Shown here: positions 1 through 8,928 of the stretch, piece by piece
Layout: each line of letters opens with the position of its first letter
Numbering within the stretch: position 1 is the stretch's first letter
DNA from: Acidobacteriota bacterium
Lineage (GTDB): Bacteria > Acidobacteriota > Terriglobia > Bryobacterales > Bryobacteraceae
Reading direction: 5' to 3'
DNA: 44,687 nucleotides
Assembly (NCBI GenBank): GCA_025353165.1
Contig: JANXRE010000087.1
Location: forward strand, 1-44,687
Notes under the pieces: generated by a model
Database searches by the model: none
Told to the model about the DNA's origin: nothing
The model's input: only the letters and a program-made list of their open reading frames with translations
Translations under genes and position numbers: made by a program

Positions 1-223
1 TGAGCTTGGAAAACCCGACGAGCACGCTACGCCAATCCTCGTCCCGCAGATCGCGATCGCAGATCACGACGGGGACCTGGTGGTGGGTGACGATCTTATA
101 GGCCTGAGCCGGCGAATCCGCCCAGAACAAAATCCATTTCTCCGCCTCCGCGATGCGGGCCAGAGATTGCCATTCCCCCGCGTCGCGCGTCAACGCCAAC
201 AGCCGGAGTACATTCAGCATCAT
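1..223 (-). CDS. Receiver-like (response-regulator-type) protein, N-terminal part only
   Basis: The gene starts at the ATG at 223-221 and runs off the left edge, leaving about 74 residues. The start overlaps the stop of the upstream TolC-type gene as TAATG, so it is very probably the last gene of the efflux operon. A hydrophobic beta strand followed by an acidic patch (VVICDRDLRDEDW) resembles the phospho-acceptor strand and loop of CheY-like receiver domains. The part before it (LLALTRDAGEW, then a W-rich strand) suits a degenerate receiver used as a sensory or signalling module. A second in-frame ATG follows immediately (220-218). The C-terminal output domain, if any, is outside the window, so function is not assignable. 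The receiver call is inference from a short stretch. Confidence 0.6.
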   Translation of the reverse strand, partial: MMLNVLRLLALTRDAGEWQSLARIAEAEKWILFWADSPAQAYKIVTHHQVPVVICDRDLRDEDWRSVLVGFSKL

Positions 224-1494
224 TACCTCAATGCGCCGATCTGATATCGCAGCGTGCTGAACTCGGTCTGGTAGTCATAGCGCGCGGTCGTATTCGCGAT
301 CTGCGCGGACGTCAGATTCAACTGCGCCTGGCTCAACTCGACAATTGAGCCTAGTCCGAGGTCGTACCGGCTTTGCGCCAGCTTCAGTCCCATCTCCGCC
401 TGCTCCAGGAGCTTCTGGGTTAAGCTGAGACGCTCATAACCCGTAACCGCGTTGAGGTATGCCACTTTCACGTCGCGCGCGACTCGATACTGAAGATCCT
501 TCACATCCTCGGCCACCCCGCGCGCTCGAAGCTCAGCCTCGGAGCGGCGAGCCGCAAACAGGCCGCCATTGAAGATGGGAATGCTCACGTTTAGGCCTGC
601 TGCGCCGTACCGGCTCGGAACCGCGGCGACACCCGCCGGCACAAGCCCGGCACTAGCGATGGCGGACACGGAGGGGTAGGACAACGCGCGTTCCGCTTTC
701 GCATTGCTGAGCGCCGCCTGCTCCACAAAGCGTATGCTGGCAAGCTCGGGGCGGTTGCGGATGGCCTCTCCCAGAAGCGCGCCCACCGTGCTGGGCGGAG
801 GGTCCGGCAACGGCTCATCGGCTAGCGAGAACTCCGTCTCGTTGGGGAAGCCGAGGGCGGCCGCGAGTTGCGCCTCCCACGATTTCACGTCATTCCGCGC
901 GCTGGCCAGCATCAGCTTGGCCTCTTGCAAGTTCACTTCGGCGAAGCTGACATCGAGATTCGACTTCAAAGCATTGCTCGCCAGTGCGTGAATCTGGTCC
1001 GCGACGAGTTGACGGGCGGAGACCGTCTGTTCGGCGACGTGCAGAACCGCTTTCGCCCGCAATATTCCGAAATAGGCGCGATTAACGTCCAGCAAAATGT
1101 CGGCACGCGTCGCGTTACTCGCCTCCAGTCCCGCGTTGGCCCGTTCCTTCGAAGCCGCCACCAGGTGCCCAGTCCGCCCAAAATCGGTGACGAACTGGCT
1201 GACGCCGATTCCAGTTGCGAATCTGCTGTAAATCACGGGATTGTTCAGTGCTCCGGCGGCGATGCGAGTCCCGTCCGCCGCGCCCACTCCTGTGATGCTG
1301 CCGAATGCGGCCGGCTGATAAACGGAGCCGATCTCCTTGGGTATTTCGCCGGCCGCGGCGGCCGAGAATCGGGCCGAGTTGATTCTCGGGTTCTGCTGAA
1401 CAGCGATCTTCTCGGCTTCCTTGAGCGTCAAGCTGAGCGGCGCCTGCGCCAGCGCCAGCAGAGGTACAGCCAGGGCGCTGACGAATCGCCGCAT
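223..1494 (-). CDS. TolC-family outer-membrane efflux channel
   Basis: 423 residues, the usual length for an OEP/TolC monomer. There is a short signal peptide (about residues 1-20, ending near LAQA). Two repeated OEP halves of long amphipathic helices follow, with the typical pattern SLTLKEAEKIAVQQNPRI at the mature N-terminus and AQSRYDLGLGSIVELSQAQ near the C-terminus. The protein should trimerise into the outer-membrane channel and periplasmic tunnel of a tripartite pump. Its ATG overlaps the stop of the RND pump gene by one base (TAATG), and its own stop overlaps the next start the same way. It is therefore translated as part of the operon with the adaptor at 4656-5873 and the pump at 1494-4652. 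The substrate cannot be read from sequence. Confidence 0.93.
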   Translation of the reverse strand: MRRFVSALAVPLLALAQAPLSLTLKEAEKIAVQQNPRINSARFSAAAAGEIPKEIGSVYQPAAFGSITGVGAADGTRIAAGALNNPVIYSRFATGIGVSQFVTDFGRTGHLVAASKERANAGLEASNATRADILLDVNRAYFGILRAKAVLHVAEQTVSARQLVADQIHALASNALKSNLDVSFAEVNLQEAKLMLASARNDVKSWEAQLAAALGFPNETEFSLADEPLPDPPPSTVGALLGEAIRNRPELASIRFVEQAALSNAKAERALSYPSVSAIASAGLVPAGVAAVPSRYGAAGLNVSIPIFNGGLFAARRSEAELRARGVAEDVKDLQYRVARDVKVAYLNAVTGYERLSLTQKLLEQAEMGLKLAQSRYDLGLGSIVELSQAQLNLTSAQIANTTARYDYQTEFSTLRYQIGALR

Positions 1495-4400
1495 TACACC
1501 GCCTCCGGTTCACGGTAGACCAGGTAATACGCCGCCGGAACGAGGAACACGGTGAGAATCACGGAAATTGTCAGGCCGCCGATGATTGCGCGGGCCAGCG
1601 GCGCGTACGATTCACTGCCCGCTCCAAGCTTCAGGGCCATCGGCATCAAACCGATAATCGTCGCCAGAGATGTCATCAGCACCGGCCGCAACCGGACCCT
1701 GCACGCCAACGCGACGGCTTCGCGGACAACCATGCCATCCGCGCGCAGGTGACGTGTAAACTCGACAATCAGAATAGAGTTCGAAACCGCAATGCCGACG
1801 AGCATGACGACGCCCATCAGCGACATTACGTTCAAGGTCGTGCCCGTCAGCAGCAGCGTCAGAATCACACCGGTAATTCCAGGCGGTACGGCGATTAGGA
1901 TGATGAACGGGTCCACAAAAGATTGGAACTGCGCCACCAGGATGAGGTACAGGAGAACGACGGCAAGGATCAGCCCGACGGCGAAGCTCCGGAATGACGC
2001 GCGCATGCCTTGCACCATTCCCCGAAGAGTTACAGCAACACCTTCGGGCAGCTTCGTACCGGCAATCTTGCCATCGATGGAATCGGCGATCCGGCCGAGG
2101 TCCTCGTTGAGGGGCCGAACGAAGACGTCGATAGTCCGGCGAAGCTGGTAGTGATCGACCTCGGTAGGCGCTTCAAACCGCTTGATCGTGCTCACGGCGT
2201 CGAGCCGTGCCGGTTTCGAGAAGTTGGCTGCGCGCAGAGGAATTGACCGCAGGTCCGTCAGGTTCTTCACCTGCATTTCGGGATATTGGACGGTTAGCAT
2301 GTAGTCGTACCCGGTCTTGGGATCAATCCAGTAACTCGGCGCGATCATCTGGTTCGAGGTCAGGGCTGTGATTACGTTGTCCACGATCTCTTTCTGATTC
2401 AGGCCCAGTTCGGCCGCACGCGTACGATCGATATCGAGCTGAAGCGCCGGGTAATCCAGATCCTGTGGAATGAAGACGTCGGCGACGCCGCCGATCCTCC
2501 TGATCTGGTTCGCGAGCTGGACCGCCGTGGCGTAGCTTTTGTCGAGGTTCGATCCCGCCACCTGCACATCAATAGGCGCGGGAAGGCCCATATTCAGCAC
2601 AGCGTCCACCAGGCCGCCCGACTGGAAATAGGCGGTCAACTCAGGCAGTTGCCGCGCGATGGCTTTCTTTAGGCGAGCCATGTATTCGTAGCTCCCGACT
2701 CGGTGGTCCTGTTTCAGACTGACCTGAACAAAGCCGGTGTGCATCGCCGAATTGGCCGAGTAAATCGCCGAGAAGCCGGGCGCGATTCCAATGTTGGAAA
2801 CGATCATGCCGAGGTCCTCGGGCAATACGACGCTCCGCACGAGTTCCTCGACCTTTGCCGCCTCGTTCTCTGTGACGGCGATCCGCGTGCCGGACGGGGC
2901 CTTCAGCGTGATTACGAACTGCCCGGCATCCGTTCGGGGGAAGAACGATACGCCGATCCGCGGGAACAAGAGCAGGCTGGCTACAAAGATCGCGCCGAAG
3001 CCCGCGATCGTCAGAACAGGGCGCGACAGGGACCAATTGACGGCGTAATCGTACCGGCGCAGCATATTCTCGAACTTGGCGTTGAACCAGGTGTTGAACC
3101 GGGCGCCGAAGTTGAGCCACCTGTGCCCGGTTTTCAGGTCCGATGTAATCGGCTGCTCCGAGGACGGCGTACCATGATGCGCGGACGCCTTGATGAATCG
3201 CGCGCAAAACAACGGCACGACAGTCATCGCGACGGCATAGGAAGCAAAGAGGGACAACGCCACGGCGAGCGCCAGGGCCGAGAACAGGAATTTGCTGACG
3301 CCATAGAGGAACGTAACCGGGAAGAACACGACCGCGGTAGTCAGAGTCGCGGCGAGCACGGGCAAAGCTACCTCTCTTCCGCCCTTCTCCGCGGCAACGA
3401 CCGGCGGCTCCCCCATCTCGAGATGGCGGTAGATGTTTTCCAGCACGACCACCGAATTGTCGATAAGGCGCGAGAACGCAAGAGCCAAACCGCCGAGCAC
3501 CATGCTGTTCACCGAGCTGCCCCCCATCGAAAGCGCGATGAACGTAGCCAGCGCCGAGAGCGGGATGGAGAAGAACACGGCAACCGTCGCCCGCATGCTC
3601 CCGAGGAAGACCAGGATCATGATCGACGTGAGAAACAGGCCGATCGCGCCCTCGTCTAACAGGGTCTCGATCGCGGTTTTCACAAACACGGACTGGTCGA
3701 ATACAACTTTCGAGATCAGCCCTTTCGGAACATCGACCAGTTTGCCGATCATGTCCTTCACGCCATTCACGACCGTGATCGTGTTGGTATCGCCGCCCTG
3801 TCGGAGCACCGGAAGATATACCGAGCGCTGGCCGTCTACCCGGACCACGTTCGTCTGAATCAGCTGCGCGTCTTTGGCGATGCCGATATCGGACACTCGT
3901 ATCGGCGCCGTACCCACCGTCTTGAGCGGCAGGTCATTTACGTCCGCAATGGAGCGAAGCTGGCTGTTGGTGTAGATGTTGTAGTCGGTCTCGCCAATCT
4001 GGACGTCGCCTGCCGGTAGAATCAGGTTAGACTCGTTCACCGAGCGCACCACGTCCATGAGGCTCAACTGGTGCGCCTCGAGTTTGTAGGGGTCGGCGTA
4101 GACCATGATCTGACGGTAGCGGCCTCCGAACGGCTGCGGAACCGACGCCCCCGGAACGCCGGCGAGCTGGTTGCGGATGTTGTACTGCGCGAGGTCCCGG
4201 AGCTTAGTCTCATTCAGCCCTTCGCCCTTCAGGGTTACGAGGCACACGGGGAGGCTCGACGCATCGAACTTCAGCACCACTGGCGGGAGCGTGCCGGGCG
4301 GCAATTTGCGGAGGTTCGCCATGGCCAGATTGGAAATCGAGGTCACGGCCGACTCCGCGTTGCTGCCCGGCTGGAAGTAGACTTTGATCACGCTGACTCC

Positions 4401-4652
4401 GGTCAGAGATCGCGACTCGATGTGCTCGACGTTGCTGGCTAGCGTAAAGAATCGCTCGAAGCGGCTCGTAATATCCGTCTCGATTTGCTCCGGAGGCATC
4501 CCCGAATAGAACGTGGCGACGACCACGACAGGGATGTTCATGGCCGGGAACATGTCTACGGGCATCCGCGCGAGACTGGTGACGCCGACCACTGCGATGA
4601 CCAGGCAGATGACGACGATGAAGTAGGGATTTTGGATCGCGAATTTAGACAT
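1494..4652 (-). CDS. RND efflux pump inner-membrane subunit (AcrB/HAE-1 type)
   Basis: 1052 residues, full length for an RND permease. TM1 lies at the N-terminus (FIVVICLVIAVVGVTSLARM) and is followed by the PVDMFP motif, two large periplasmic loops, and two six-helix bundles related by duplication. The TM4 proton-relay segment reads LIDNSVVVLENIYRH, with Asp-Asn where AcrB has Asp-Asp; DN is common in HAE-1-like pumps of acidobacteria and others. This proton-driven transporter should work with the adjacent lipoprotein adaptor (3-bp gap upstream) and the TolC-type channel (TAATG overlap downstream). CzcA-type metal pumps are the alternative; the absence of clear metal-site motifs and the overall HAE-1 look favour multidrug or small-molecule export. 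Substrate unknown. Confidence 0.94.
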   Translation of the reverse strand: MSKFAIQNPYFIVVICLVIAVVGVTSLARMPVDMFPAMNIPVVVVATFYSGMPPEQIETDITSRFERFFTLASNVEHIESRSLTGVSVIKVYFQPGSNAESAVTSISNLAMANLRKLPPGTLPPVVLKFDASSLPVCLVTLKGEGLNETKLRDLAQYNIRNQLAGVPGASVPQPFGGRYRQIMVYADPYKLEAHQLSLMDVVRSVNESNLILPAGDVQIGETDYNIYTNSQLRSIADVNDLPLKTVGTAPIRVSDIGIAKDAQLIQTNVVRVDGQRSVYLPVLRQGGDTNTITVVNGVKDMIGKLVDVPKGLISKVVFDQSVFVKTAIETLLDEGAIGLFLTSIMILVFLGSMRATVAVFFSIPLSALATFIALSMGGSSVNSMVLGGLALAFSRLIDNSVVVLENIYRHLEMGEPPVVAAEKGGREVALPVLAATLTTAVVFFPVTFLYGVSKFLFSALALAVALSLFASYAVAMTVVPLFCARFIKASAHHGTPSSEQPITSDLKTGHRWLNFGARFNTWFNAKFENMLRRYDYAVNWSLSRPVLTIAGFGAIFVASLLLFPRIGVSFFPRTDAGQFVITLKAPSGTRIAVTENEAAKVEELVRSVVLPEDLGMIVSNIGIAPGFSAIYSANSAMHTGFVQVSLKQDHRVGSYEYMARLKKAIARQLPELTAYFQSGGLVDAVLNMGLPAPIDVQVAGSNLDKSYATAVQLANQIRRIGGVADVFIPQDLDYPALQLDIDRTRAAELGLNQKEIVDNVITALTSNQMIAPSYWIDPKTGYDYMLTVQYPEMQVKNLTDLRSIPLRAANFSKPARLDAVSTIKRFEAPTEVDHYQLRRTIDVFVRPLNEDLGRIADSIDGKIAGTKLPEGVAVTLRGMVQGMRASFRSFAVGLILAVVLLYLILVAQFQSFVDPFIILIAVPPGITGVILTLLLTGTTLNVMSLMGVVMLVGIAVSNSILIVEFTRHLRADGMVVREAVALACRVRLRPVLMTSLATIIGLMPMALKLGAGSESYAPLARAIIGGLTISVILTVFLVPAAYYLVYREPEAV

Positions 4653-4655
4653 GAA

Positions 4656-5873
4656 CTACTCCGATTTCGCCGCGGCGAGCTCAGTAGATTTTGGGACGAC
4701 CCGCTGGCCGGCGCTCAACTGGCTTCTATTTCCGATCACGACCATTTCGCCGTCGTGAAGGCCAGAGCGGATCTCGGCGCGGTTGGCCGTTTCCAGGCCG
4801 AGGGTGACGTGCCGGAGCTCCACTCTCTGGTCCGCGTTGACGACGTAAACGAGAGGCTCCTGCTCTGTTCCGCCGATCGCCGATAACGGAATAGCGAGCG
4901 CATCCGGATGACGGTCCAACGTGAGGTTCACTTCCGCATACATACCCGGAACCAGGAGAAGCTGGGGATTCGGAACGTCCACCTCGGTCTCCATCGTGCG
5001 CGTGTCGAGGGTGATACGGTCCGAGAACCTCGCAACCCTTCCCGCGAAACTGCGATGGAGCGTTGGAACTTTCACCTCAACCCGCTGCCCCACGTGAATG
5101 CCGGGAACGACCGATTCCGGCACGGGGAGAATCAGCCGCAGAAGGCTGTTCTCGGACAGGCGCACAAGCGGCATAGCCTGGGTTTGGGATGCCGTGCCCG
5201 CCTGGATCATGGATCCGGTGTCGGCGAACCGCTTGGTCACTACTCCCGCGAACGGCGCGGTCACCCGGGCATAGTTTAAAAGCGTCTTGACCTTGTCCTG
5301 TTCGGCTTTTGCCACTCGAACCTGCTGCTCCGCCGAGCCCAGTCCGGACCCTGCGGCCGACACCTGCGATTCCGCGACCAAATCGCGTCCCTGCGCATCG
5401 TCGACCTCTTGCTGAGCTACCAGTCCAGGTTGATCCTTGCTCACGCTGGCCAGCCGTTTATAGGTGAGGTGAACTACGTCGTGCTGGGATTGCGCCCGCC
5501 GCAACTCATCCTGCGCCCGCCTTACCTCTGCGTCGCTACGCCGCAGATTGGCCTGGCTGCGCGCCAGGTCGTCCTGCATTTCGGGAATCTCGAGGGTAGC
5601 CAGCAACTGCCCCTCGACTACGCGGTCGCCGACGTCCACCCCGATATGCTTCACATAGCCGGCGACCTTCGCCATGACATCGATTTCTTGAAACGGCTTG
5701 AACTCGGCGGTGAGGATAACGGCCTTTGAGATGTCCTCGGTTTTGGCTTTGGCGACCGCCACGAACGGCGCGTCCGGTGTGACATTAGCCTCGGCTGCCT
5801 TGCCCCTTGTGCAGGCCGCCGTGAATATCACCGGCGCGGCGCACAACGCCGCCACTGCAACTTTGAATCGCAT
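4656..5873 (-). CDS. RND efflux periplasmic adaptor (membrane fusion lipoprotein)
   Basis: 405 residues. The N-terminus has a signal sequence with a lipobox (FTAAC, Cys about 21), so the mature protein is probably a lipoprotein on the inner membrane. Next come a split lipoyl/barrel-sandwich domain (GYVKHIGVDVGDRVVEGQLLA, then TAPFAGVVTKRFADTGS), an alpha-helical hairpin with heptad-like Glu/Gln/Arg (about residues 100-200), a beta-barrel and a membrane-proximal domain. It bridges the RND pump and the outer-membrane channel encoded directly downstream. Only 13 bp separate it from the RraA-like gene upstream, so that gene may share the transcript. Gene order adaptor-pump-channel is the standard one. 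Confidence 0.93.
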   Translation of the reverse strand: MRFKVAVAALCAAPVIFTAACTRGKAAEANVTPDAPFVAVAKAKTEDISKAVILTAEFKPFQEIDVMAKVAGYVKHIGVDVGDRVVEGQLLATLEIPEMQDDLARSQANLRRSDAEVRRAQDELRRAQSQHDVVHLTYKRLASVSKDQPGLVAQQEVDDAQGRDLVAESQVSAAGSGLGSAEQQVRVAKAEQDKVKTLLNYARVTAPFAGVVTKRFADTGSMIQAGTASQTQAMPLVRLSENSLLRLILPVPESVVPGIHVGQRVEVKVPTLHRSFAGRVARFSDRITLDTRTMETEVDVPNPQLLLVPGMYAEVNLTLDRHPDALAIPLSAIGGTEQEPLVYVVNADQRVELRHVTLGLETANRAEIRSGLHDGEMVVIGNRSQLSAGQRVVPKSTELAAAKSE

Positions 5874-5886
5874 CGGAGTTAACCCC

Positions 5887-6591
5887 TTACTCGTTGGCCT
5901 GAACCAACCGCCGAAGTTTCTCGACCGAGAAATCGGGCGACTGGCACAAATCGATTACCTTGCGTTCGTGCTGCCGAAGTTTCTCCGCAACCTCAGGGAT
6001 TCGAGCAGCAATCTCTTTTGGGATCGAAAGAAGGCCGTGGCAGTCTCCGCAGAGAAGATCACCGGATCGAACTGTGAGGCCGAAGATGTTGACTGGCGCC
6101 CCGAAGTCGAACGAATGGACGTAGGAGTGACCGACCGTCAGGGATCGCGCGAAGACGGAAAACCTGAGCCGTCGAACACCCAGCAGGTCGCGGACTGCGC
6201 CGTTCGTGGCCAAGGCTGTGTACCCGAAACGCTGTAGGATCGCGCAATGCACCTCGCCGGCAACCGACCCGGCGCCTGGGTTCGAGTCGACGTCTTCGAT
6301 GACGGCGATCCGCGGAGCGGGGCGGGCCTCTATATCCGACCACCACTCGGTGCCCTCGAAATAGCGGCCACCGGACATGGGCGGGTTCGCCGTGCGCACA
6401 TGGCTCGTGACAGCATAGCCGACGACAGTGGGAAACTCGCTGGTTAAACACTTCAGGCCATGGCTGGTATAGCCCTCATTTCTGAGACGAACCTGAAACC
6501 GCTCGATGGCGTTCGCGATCGTACACGTGTCGTACCGCTTGAGTTGGTCCAGGACCGCCGGCTCAAGCTCCGGGCTGGCAATATGCTTCAT
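5887..6591 (-). CDS. RraA-like / HMG-aldolase-family protein
   Basis: 234 residues from the ATG at 6591. A longer reading from 6735 exists, but it would overlap the divergent promoter and gene at 6668-6693, so 6591 is preferred. The RraA fold is recognisable: an N-terminal helix with a D-T-x-T-IANAIE pattern, the substrate/metal motif NGAVRD at about 130-135, and the C-terminal GDLLCGDCHGLLSIP. Family members include 4-hydroxy-4-methyl-2-oxoglutarate/oxaloacetate lyases, which use the conserved Arg-Asp and a divalent metal, and RNase E regulator RraA. Sequence alone does not separate them; an aldolase or decarboxylase role is more likely here. It lies 13 bp upstream of the efflux adaptor and may be the first gene of that operon. 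The connection between the two functions is not obvious. Confidence 0.85.
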   Translation of the reverse strand: MKHIASPELEPAVLDQLKRYDTCTIANAIERFQVRLRNEGYTSHGLKCLTSEFPTVVGYAVTSHVRTANPPMSGGRYFEGTEWWSDIEARPAPRIAVIEDVDSNPGAGSVAGEVHCAILQRFGYTALATNGAVRDLLGVRRLRFSVFARSLTVGHSYVHSFDFGAPVNIFGLTVRSGDLLCGDCHGLLSIPKEIAARIPEVAEKLRQHERKVIDLCQSPDFSVEKLRRLVQANE

Positions 6592-6667
6592 CCCTGGAAA
6601 CGATAATAAGGAATCCGGGGCCGCGTTCCCATACAGCTTTCGGAGTAGTTTCGCGCGTTTCTTGCTG

Positions 6668-6673
6668 TATAAT
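6668..6673 (+). promoter_or_regulatory. Sigma-70-like -10 box (TATAAT)
   Basis: A perfect TATAAT lies 19 bp before the ATG at 6693. The region 17 bp upstream (about 6645-6650, gtagtt) is a weak -35 match. A transcription start near 6680 would leave an earlier in-frame ATG (6675) untranscribed, which supports 6693 as the start of the downstream secreted protein. It sits in the divergent space with the RraA-like gene. Confidence 0.5.
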
Positions 6674-6692
6674 AATGGCGCTTGGTGACGAG

Positions 6693-7889
6693 ATGCGATG
6701 TACTCTTGTAGTCTTCCTTTCGATTCTAGTCCCACCCCTTGTACAGGCTGCCGATCCCGCCTATTCCGGAAGCTGGATGCTGAATGCTTCGCGCACCGAT
6801 GCGCGTGCGGTTAGCGGCGCTCCAGAGTCGCTGAAGCTGAACCACCAGGGCGTGGCTATGACGTGCGAGGCCGCACGCCCCGGCGGCCCGGTGGAAAACT
6901 GTTCCTACACCATCGACGGCAGGGAAACCAAACACCAATCCGGCCGCCAGCGGCGCAGCACCATCGCGAAGTGGGAAGGCGATGCGGTCATCCTGAACAC
7001 CATCGTGCTCAAGGAAGGAGTGTCGCAACAAACCGAGATGGAACGCTGGAGCGTGTCGCGCGACGGCAACACGCTTCGCATTCACCGGCAGATGGTGTCG
7101 GCGCAGGGAGAAACGGAAGCGCAGCTTGTCTACGAGCGGGAGGGCACGCGCGAACTCGCCGTGCGGAAAGAGGAGAGGACCGCACCCGCGCGCCCGGCAG
7201 ACTCCGGCTACCTGGTCGCGCGCGGCACGCGCATTCCGCTCGCCCTCATCAACTCCGTCAGCACCAAGCACGGCGCTTCCGGCGATCGCATCTATCTCCA
7301 GACGGTTTATCCGGTCCTGGTGGATGGCCGCATCGTCATCCCGCCCGGCAGCTACGTCAACGGAACCGTCACCGGCGTCAAGCGCCCGGGTCGAGTGAAG
7401 GGCCGCGCCGAACTGTACGTCCGTTTCGATTCACTGATGCTTCCCAATGGCGAGCTGCGCGATTTCCGCGCGCGCGTCGGCGCGCTCGACGGCCGCGCCA
7501 ACGAAGAACTCGACCGCGAGGAGGGCCGCATCAAAGGCGAGGGCAACAAGAGCGGCGACGCGCGGACCATCGGCGAGGGGGCGGGCGCGGGCGCATCGGT
7601 CGGCGCAATCGCTGGGAGCGTCGCGGGACATGGCGCAATGGGCGCGGGCATCGGAGCCGCCGCGGGCGCTGCCGCCGGACTCGCGGGAGTGCTCCTGTCG
7701 CGCGGACCCGAGGCGCAGCTCGCCGCCGGCAGCGTGGTCGAAATGGTTCTGGATCGCGATCTGCGGTACACCACGGAAGAACTCGATCGTCCGGCCGGTT
7801 CGCAGGGCCAACTGATGAGCCCCGCCCCAGGGCCATCGCCGAGCATCAAGCAGCGCCGCCCTGGAGTGATGCCGCGATTCCCTCTCTGA
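6693..7889 (+). CDS. Secreted/outer-membrane glycine-zipper protein, function unknown
   Basis: 398 residues from the ATG at 6693 (a start at 6675 is possible). Signal peptide at about 1-19 (FLSILVPPLVQA). An N-terminal lipocalin-like beta domain (YSGSWMLNASRTD... to about residue 150) is typical of acidobacterial secreted proteins. Next comes a beta-rich segment (YLVARGTRIPLALINSVSTK... IPPGSYVNGTVTGV), reminiscent of the TrbI/VirB10 C-terminal domain. A glycine/alanine zipper follows at about 290-330 (repeats of GAxxGAxAG), which could insert into or pack against a membrane. The C-terminus is proline-rich. It is monocistronic and convergent with the gene at 7924-8628. I assign only an envelope location; domain names are inference from pattern. 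Confidence 0.75.
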   Translation: MRCTLVVFLSILVPPLVQAADPAYSGSWMLNASRTDARAVSGAPESLKLNHQGVAMTCEAARPGGPVENCSYTIDGRETKHQSGRQRRSTIAKWEGDAVILNTIVLKEGVSQQTEMERWSVSRDGNTLRIHRQMVSAQGETEAQLVYEREGTRELAVRKEERTAPARPADSGYLVARGTRIPLALINSVSTKHGASGDRIYLQTVYPVLVDGRIVIPPGSYVNGTVTGVKRPGRVKGRAELYVRFDSLMLPNGELRDFRARVGALDGRANEELDREEGRIKGEGNKSGDARTIGEGAGAGASVGAIAGSVAGHGAMGAGIGAAAGAAAGLAGVLLSRGPEAQLAAGSVVEMVLDRDLRYTTEELDRPAGSQGQLMSPAPGPSPSIKQRRPGVMPRFPL

Positions 7890-7923
7890 CAAGGCGCGCG
7901 AGCCTTTGACAATGTCGTGCACT

Positions 7924-8628
7924 TCAACGCTTTGTGTGGTAATCCGTGTACTCGATGGTAATCTTCGTACCTCCGAACAGCAGACTCTGCGTATCAGCCT
8001 GGGTCCTCGTCGACACCTCAAATCCCTCCCACATCTTATAATCGCGATTGATCACCGCACGCCCCATCAAAAAAGAAGCGCTTGAATTTGTAGTGCCCTC
8101 AACATGCACTAACGCGTAGTTCTCCGCGTCAACCACGGCGAAGCCGTCCAGCAGGTGTGGACTTGAGTCTTTCGGAGTCAAACCCAGTTTGAGGCATCGT
8201 CTCTGACCGCACGGGAACTCCCCACCAATCAGCGTCATGGAATAGTTTTCGGAGGTCACAAAGAGACGTCGCCGTTGATCCGGTTGGCTCAGGATCTTCT
8301 CTTCCTTGAGCACTCGGTTTAAGGCCACCTGGAAAGTGGCTGAACCACTATGGGCTACAACCTGATATTCGTTTCCTTGTCCCCTGGTATACACGGACCG
8401 GACTTCGATTTCTGCCCCGGGTTCGTCATGCCCGCGTCGAAAAAGCTTGTATCGCTCCGTTCGAACATATCCCGGCAACTTCGCCTCACGCGCCTGCGCC
8501 GCCCCGTCAACGCCGCGAATTGCCATCTCGAGAGCGGCGTCGGTCACCGGGCCAATCGGACTTGAAAAGCAAGCAATCGCACTAAGCAGCAACCCCATGA
8601 CAGAACGTTTCCCGATGATCACACTCAT
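7924..8628 (-). CDS. Secreted protein of unknown function (LolA/LppX-like layout)
   Basis: 234 residues with an N-terminal hydrophobic export signal (VMGLLLSAIACFSSPIG). A Shine-Dalgarno-like TTGGAGGG lies about 10 nt before the ATG. The mature part is beta-rich: YVRTERYKLFRRG, an EIEVRSVYTRGQGNEYQV strand pair, the two-Cys segment GGEFPCGQRRCLKLGL (a possible disulfide), then a DAENYALVHVEGTT...FEVSTRT strand series. This order resembles proteins that carry or sense lipids in the periplasm (LolA-like half-barrel), but no residue proves it. It has its own AT-rich upstream region (8629-8800) and probably its own promoter. Treat as conserved hypothetical, exported. Confidence 0.7.
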   Translation of the reverse strand: MSVIIGKRSVMGLLLSAIACFSSPIGPVTDAALEMAIRGVDGAAQAREAKLPGYVRTERYKLFRRGHDEPGAEIEVRSVYTRGQGNEYQVVAHSGSATFQVALNRVLKEEKILSQPDQRRRLFVTSENYSMTLIGGEFPCGQRRCLKLGLTPKDSSPHLLDGFAVVDAENYALVHVEGTTNSSASFLMGRAVINRDYKMWEGFEVSTRTQADTQSLLFGGTKITIEYTDYHTKR

Positions 8629-8645
8629 CCTAGCGGCCCTCCAAT

Positions 8646-8861
8646 CTAGTTTGGATCAACTTCTAGCGTAGAAATGCGACAGGCCTTGCTGAATTTTACT
8701 AAGCCTTTTATCAAGACACCTCCGAGAATATAAAACCAAACCCAGATCGAAGTGAAAAACGAGGAGTAAAAAAAGATCCTATATCCGACGTTATCGGAGT
8801 TGAAGGGGAGAGGACCCCGGCGACCCGGGAAACCCAGCGGTAAAAGGTCTCGCCGGCCCAT
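8646..8861 (-). pseudogene. Possible small membrane protein or membrane-gene remnant
   Basis: A 71-codon open stretch in the 300-bp space between frr and the secreted protein. Its second half is strongly hydrophobic and aromatic (FFTSIWVWFYILGGVLIKGL) and is markedly AT-richer than the neighbours. The first 28 residues look non-coding (Arg/Gly/Pro-rich). The hydrophobic part resembles a transmembrane segment from a larger membrane protein, so I suspect a remnant rather than an intact gene. A real small protein cannot be excluded. The rest of 8629-8928 holds two GC-rich inverted repeats (8810-8830 and 8865-8885) that may terminate frr, without a clear T-run. Confidence 0.3.
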
Positions 8862-8928
8862 TACTCTTCCGTGAGGTGGAAGAGATAAGCCGCGGGGAAC
8901 AGCCAGATCTAGTTTCCAGCAACCCGGG

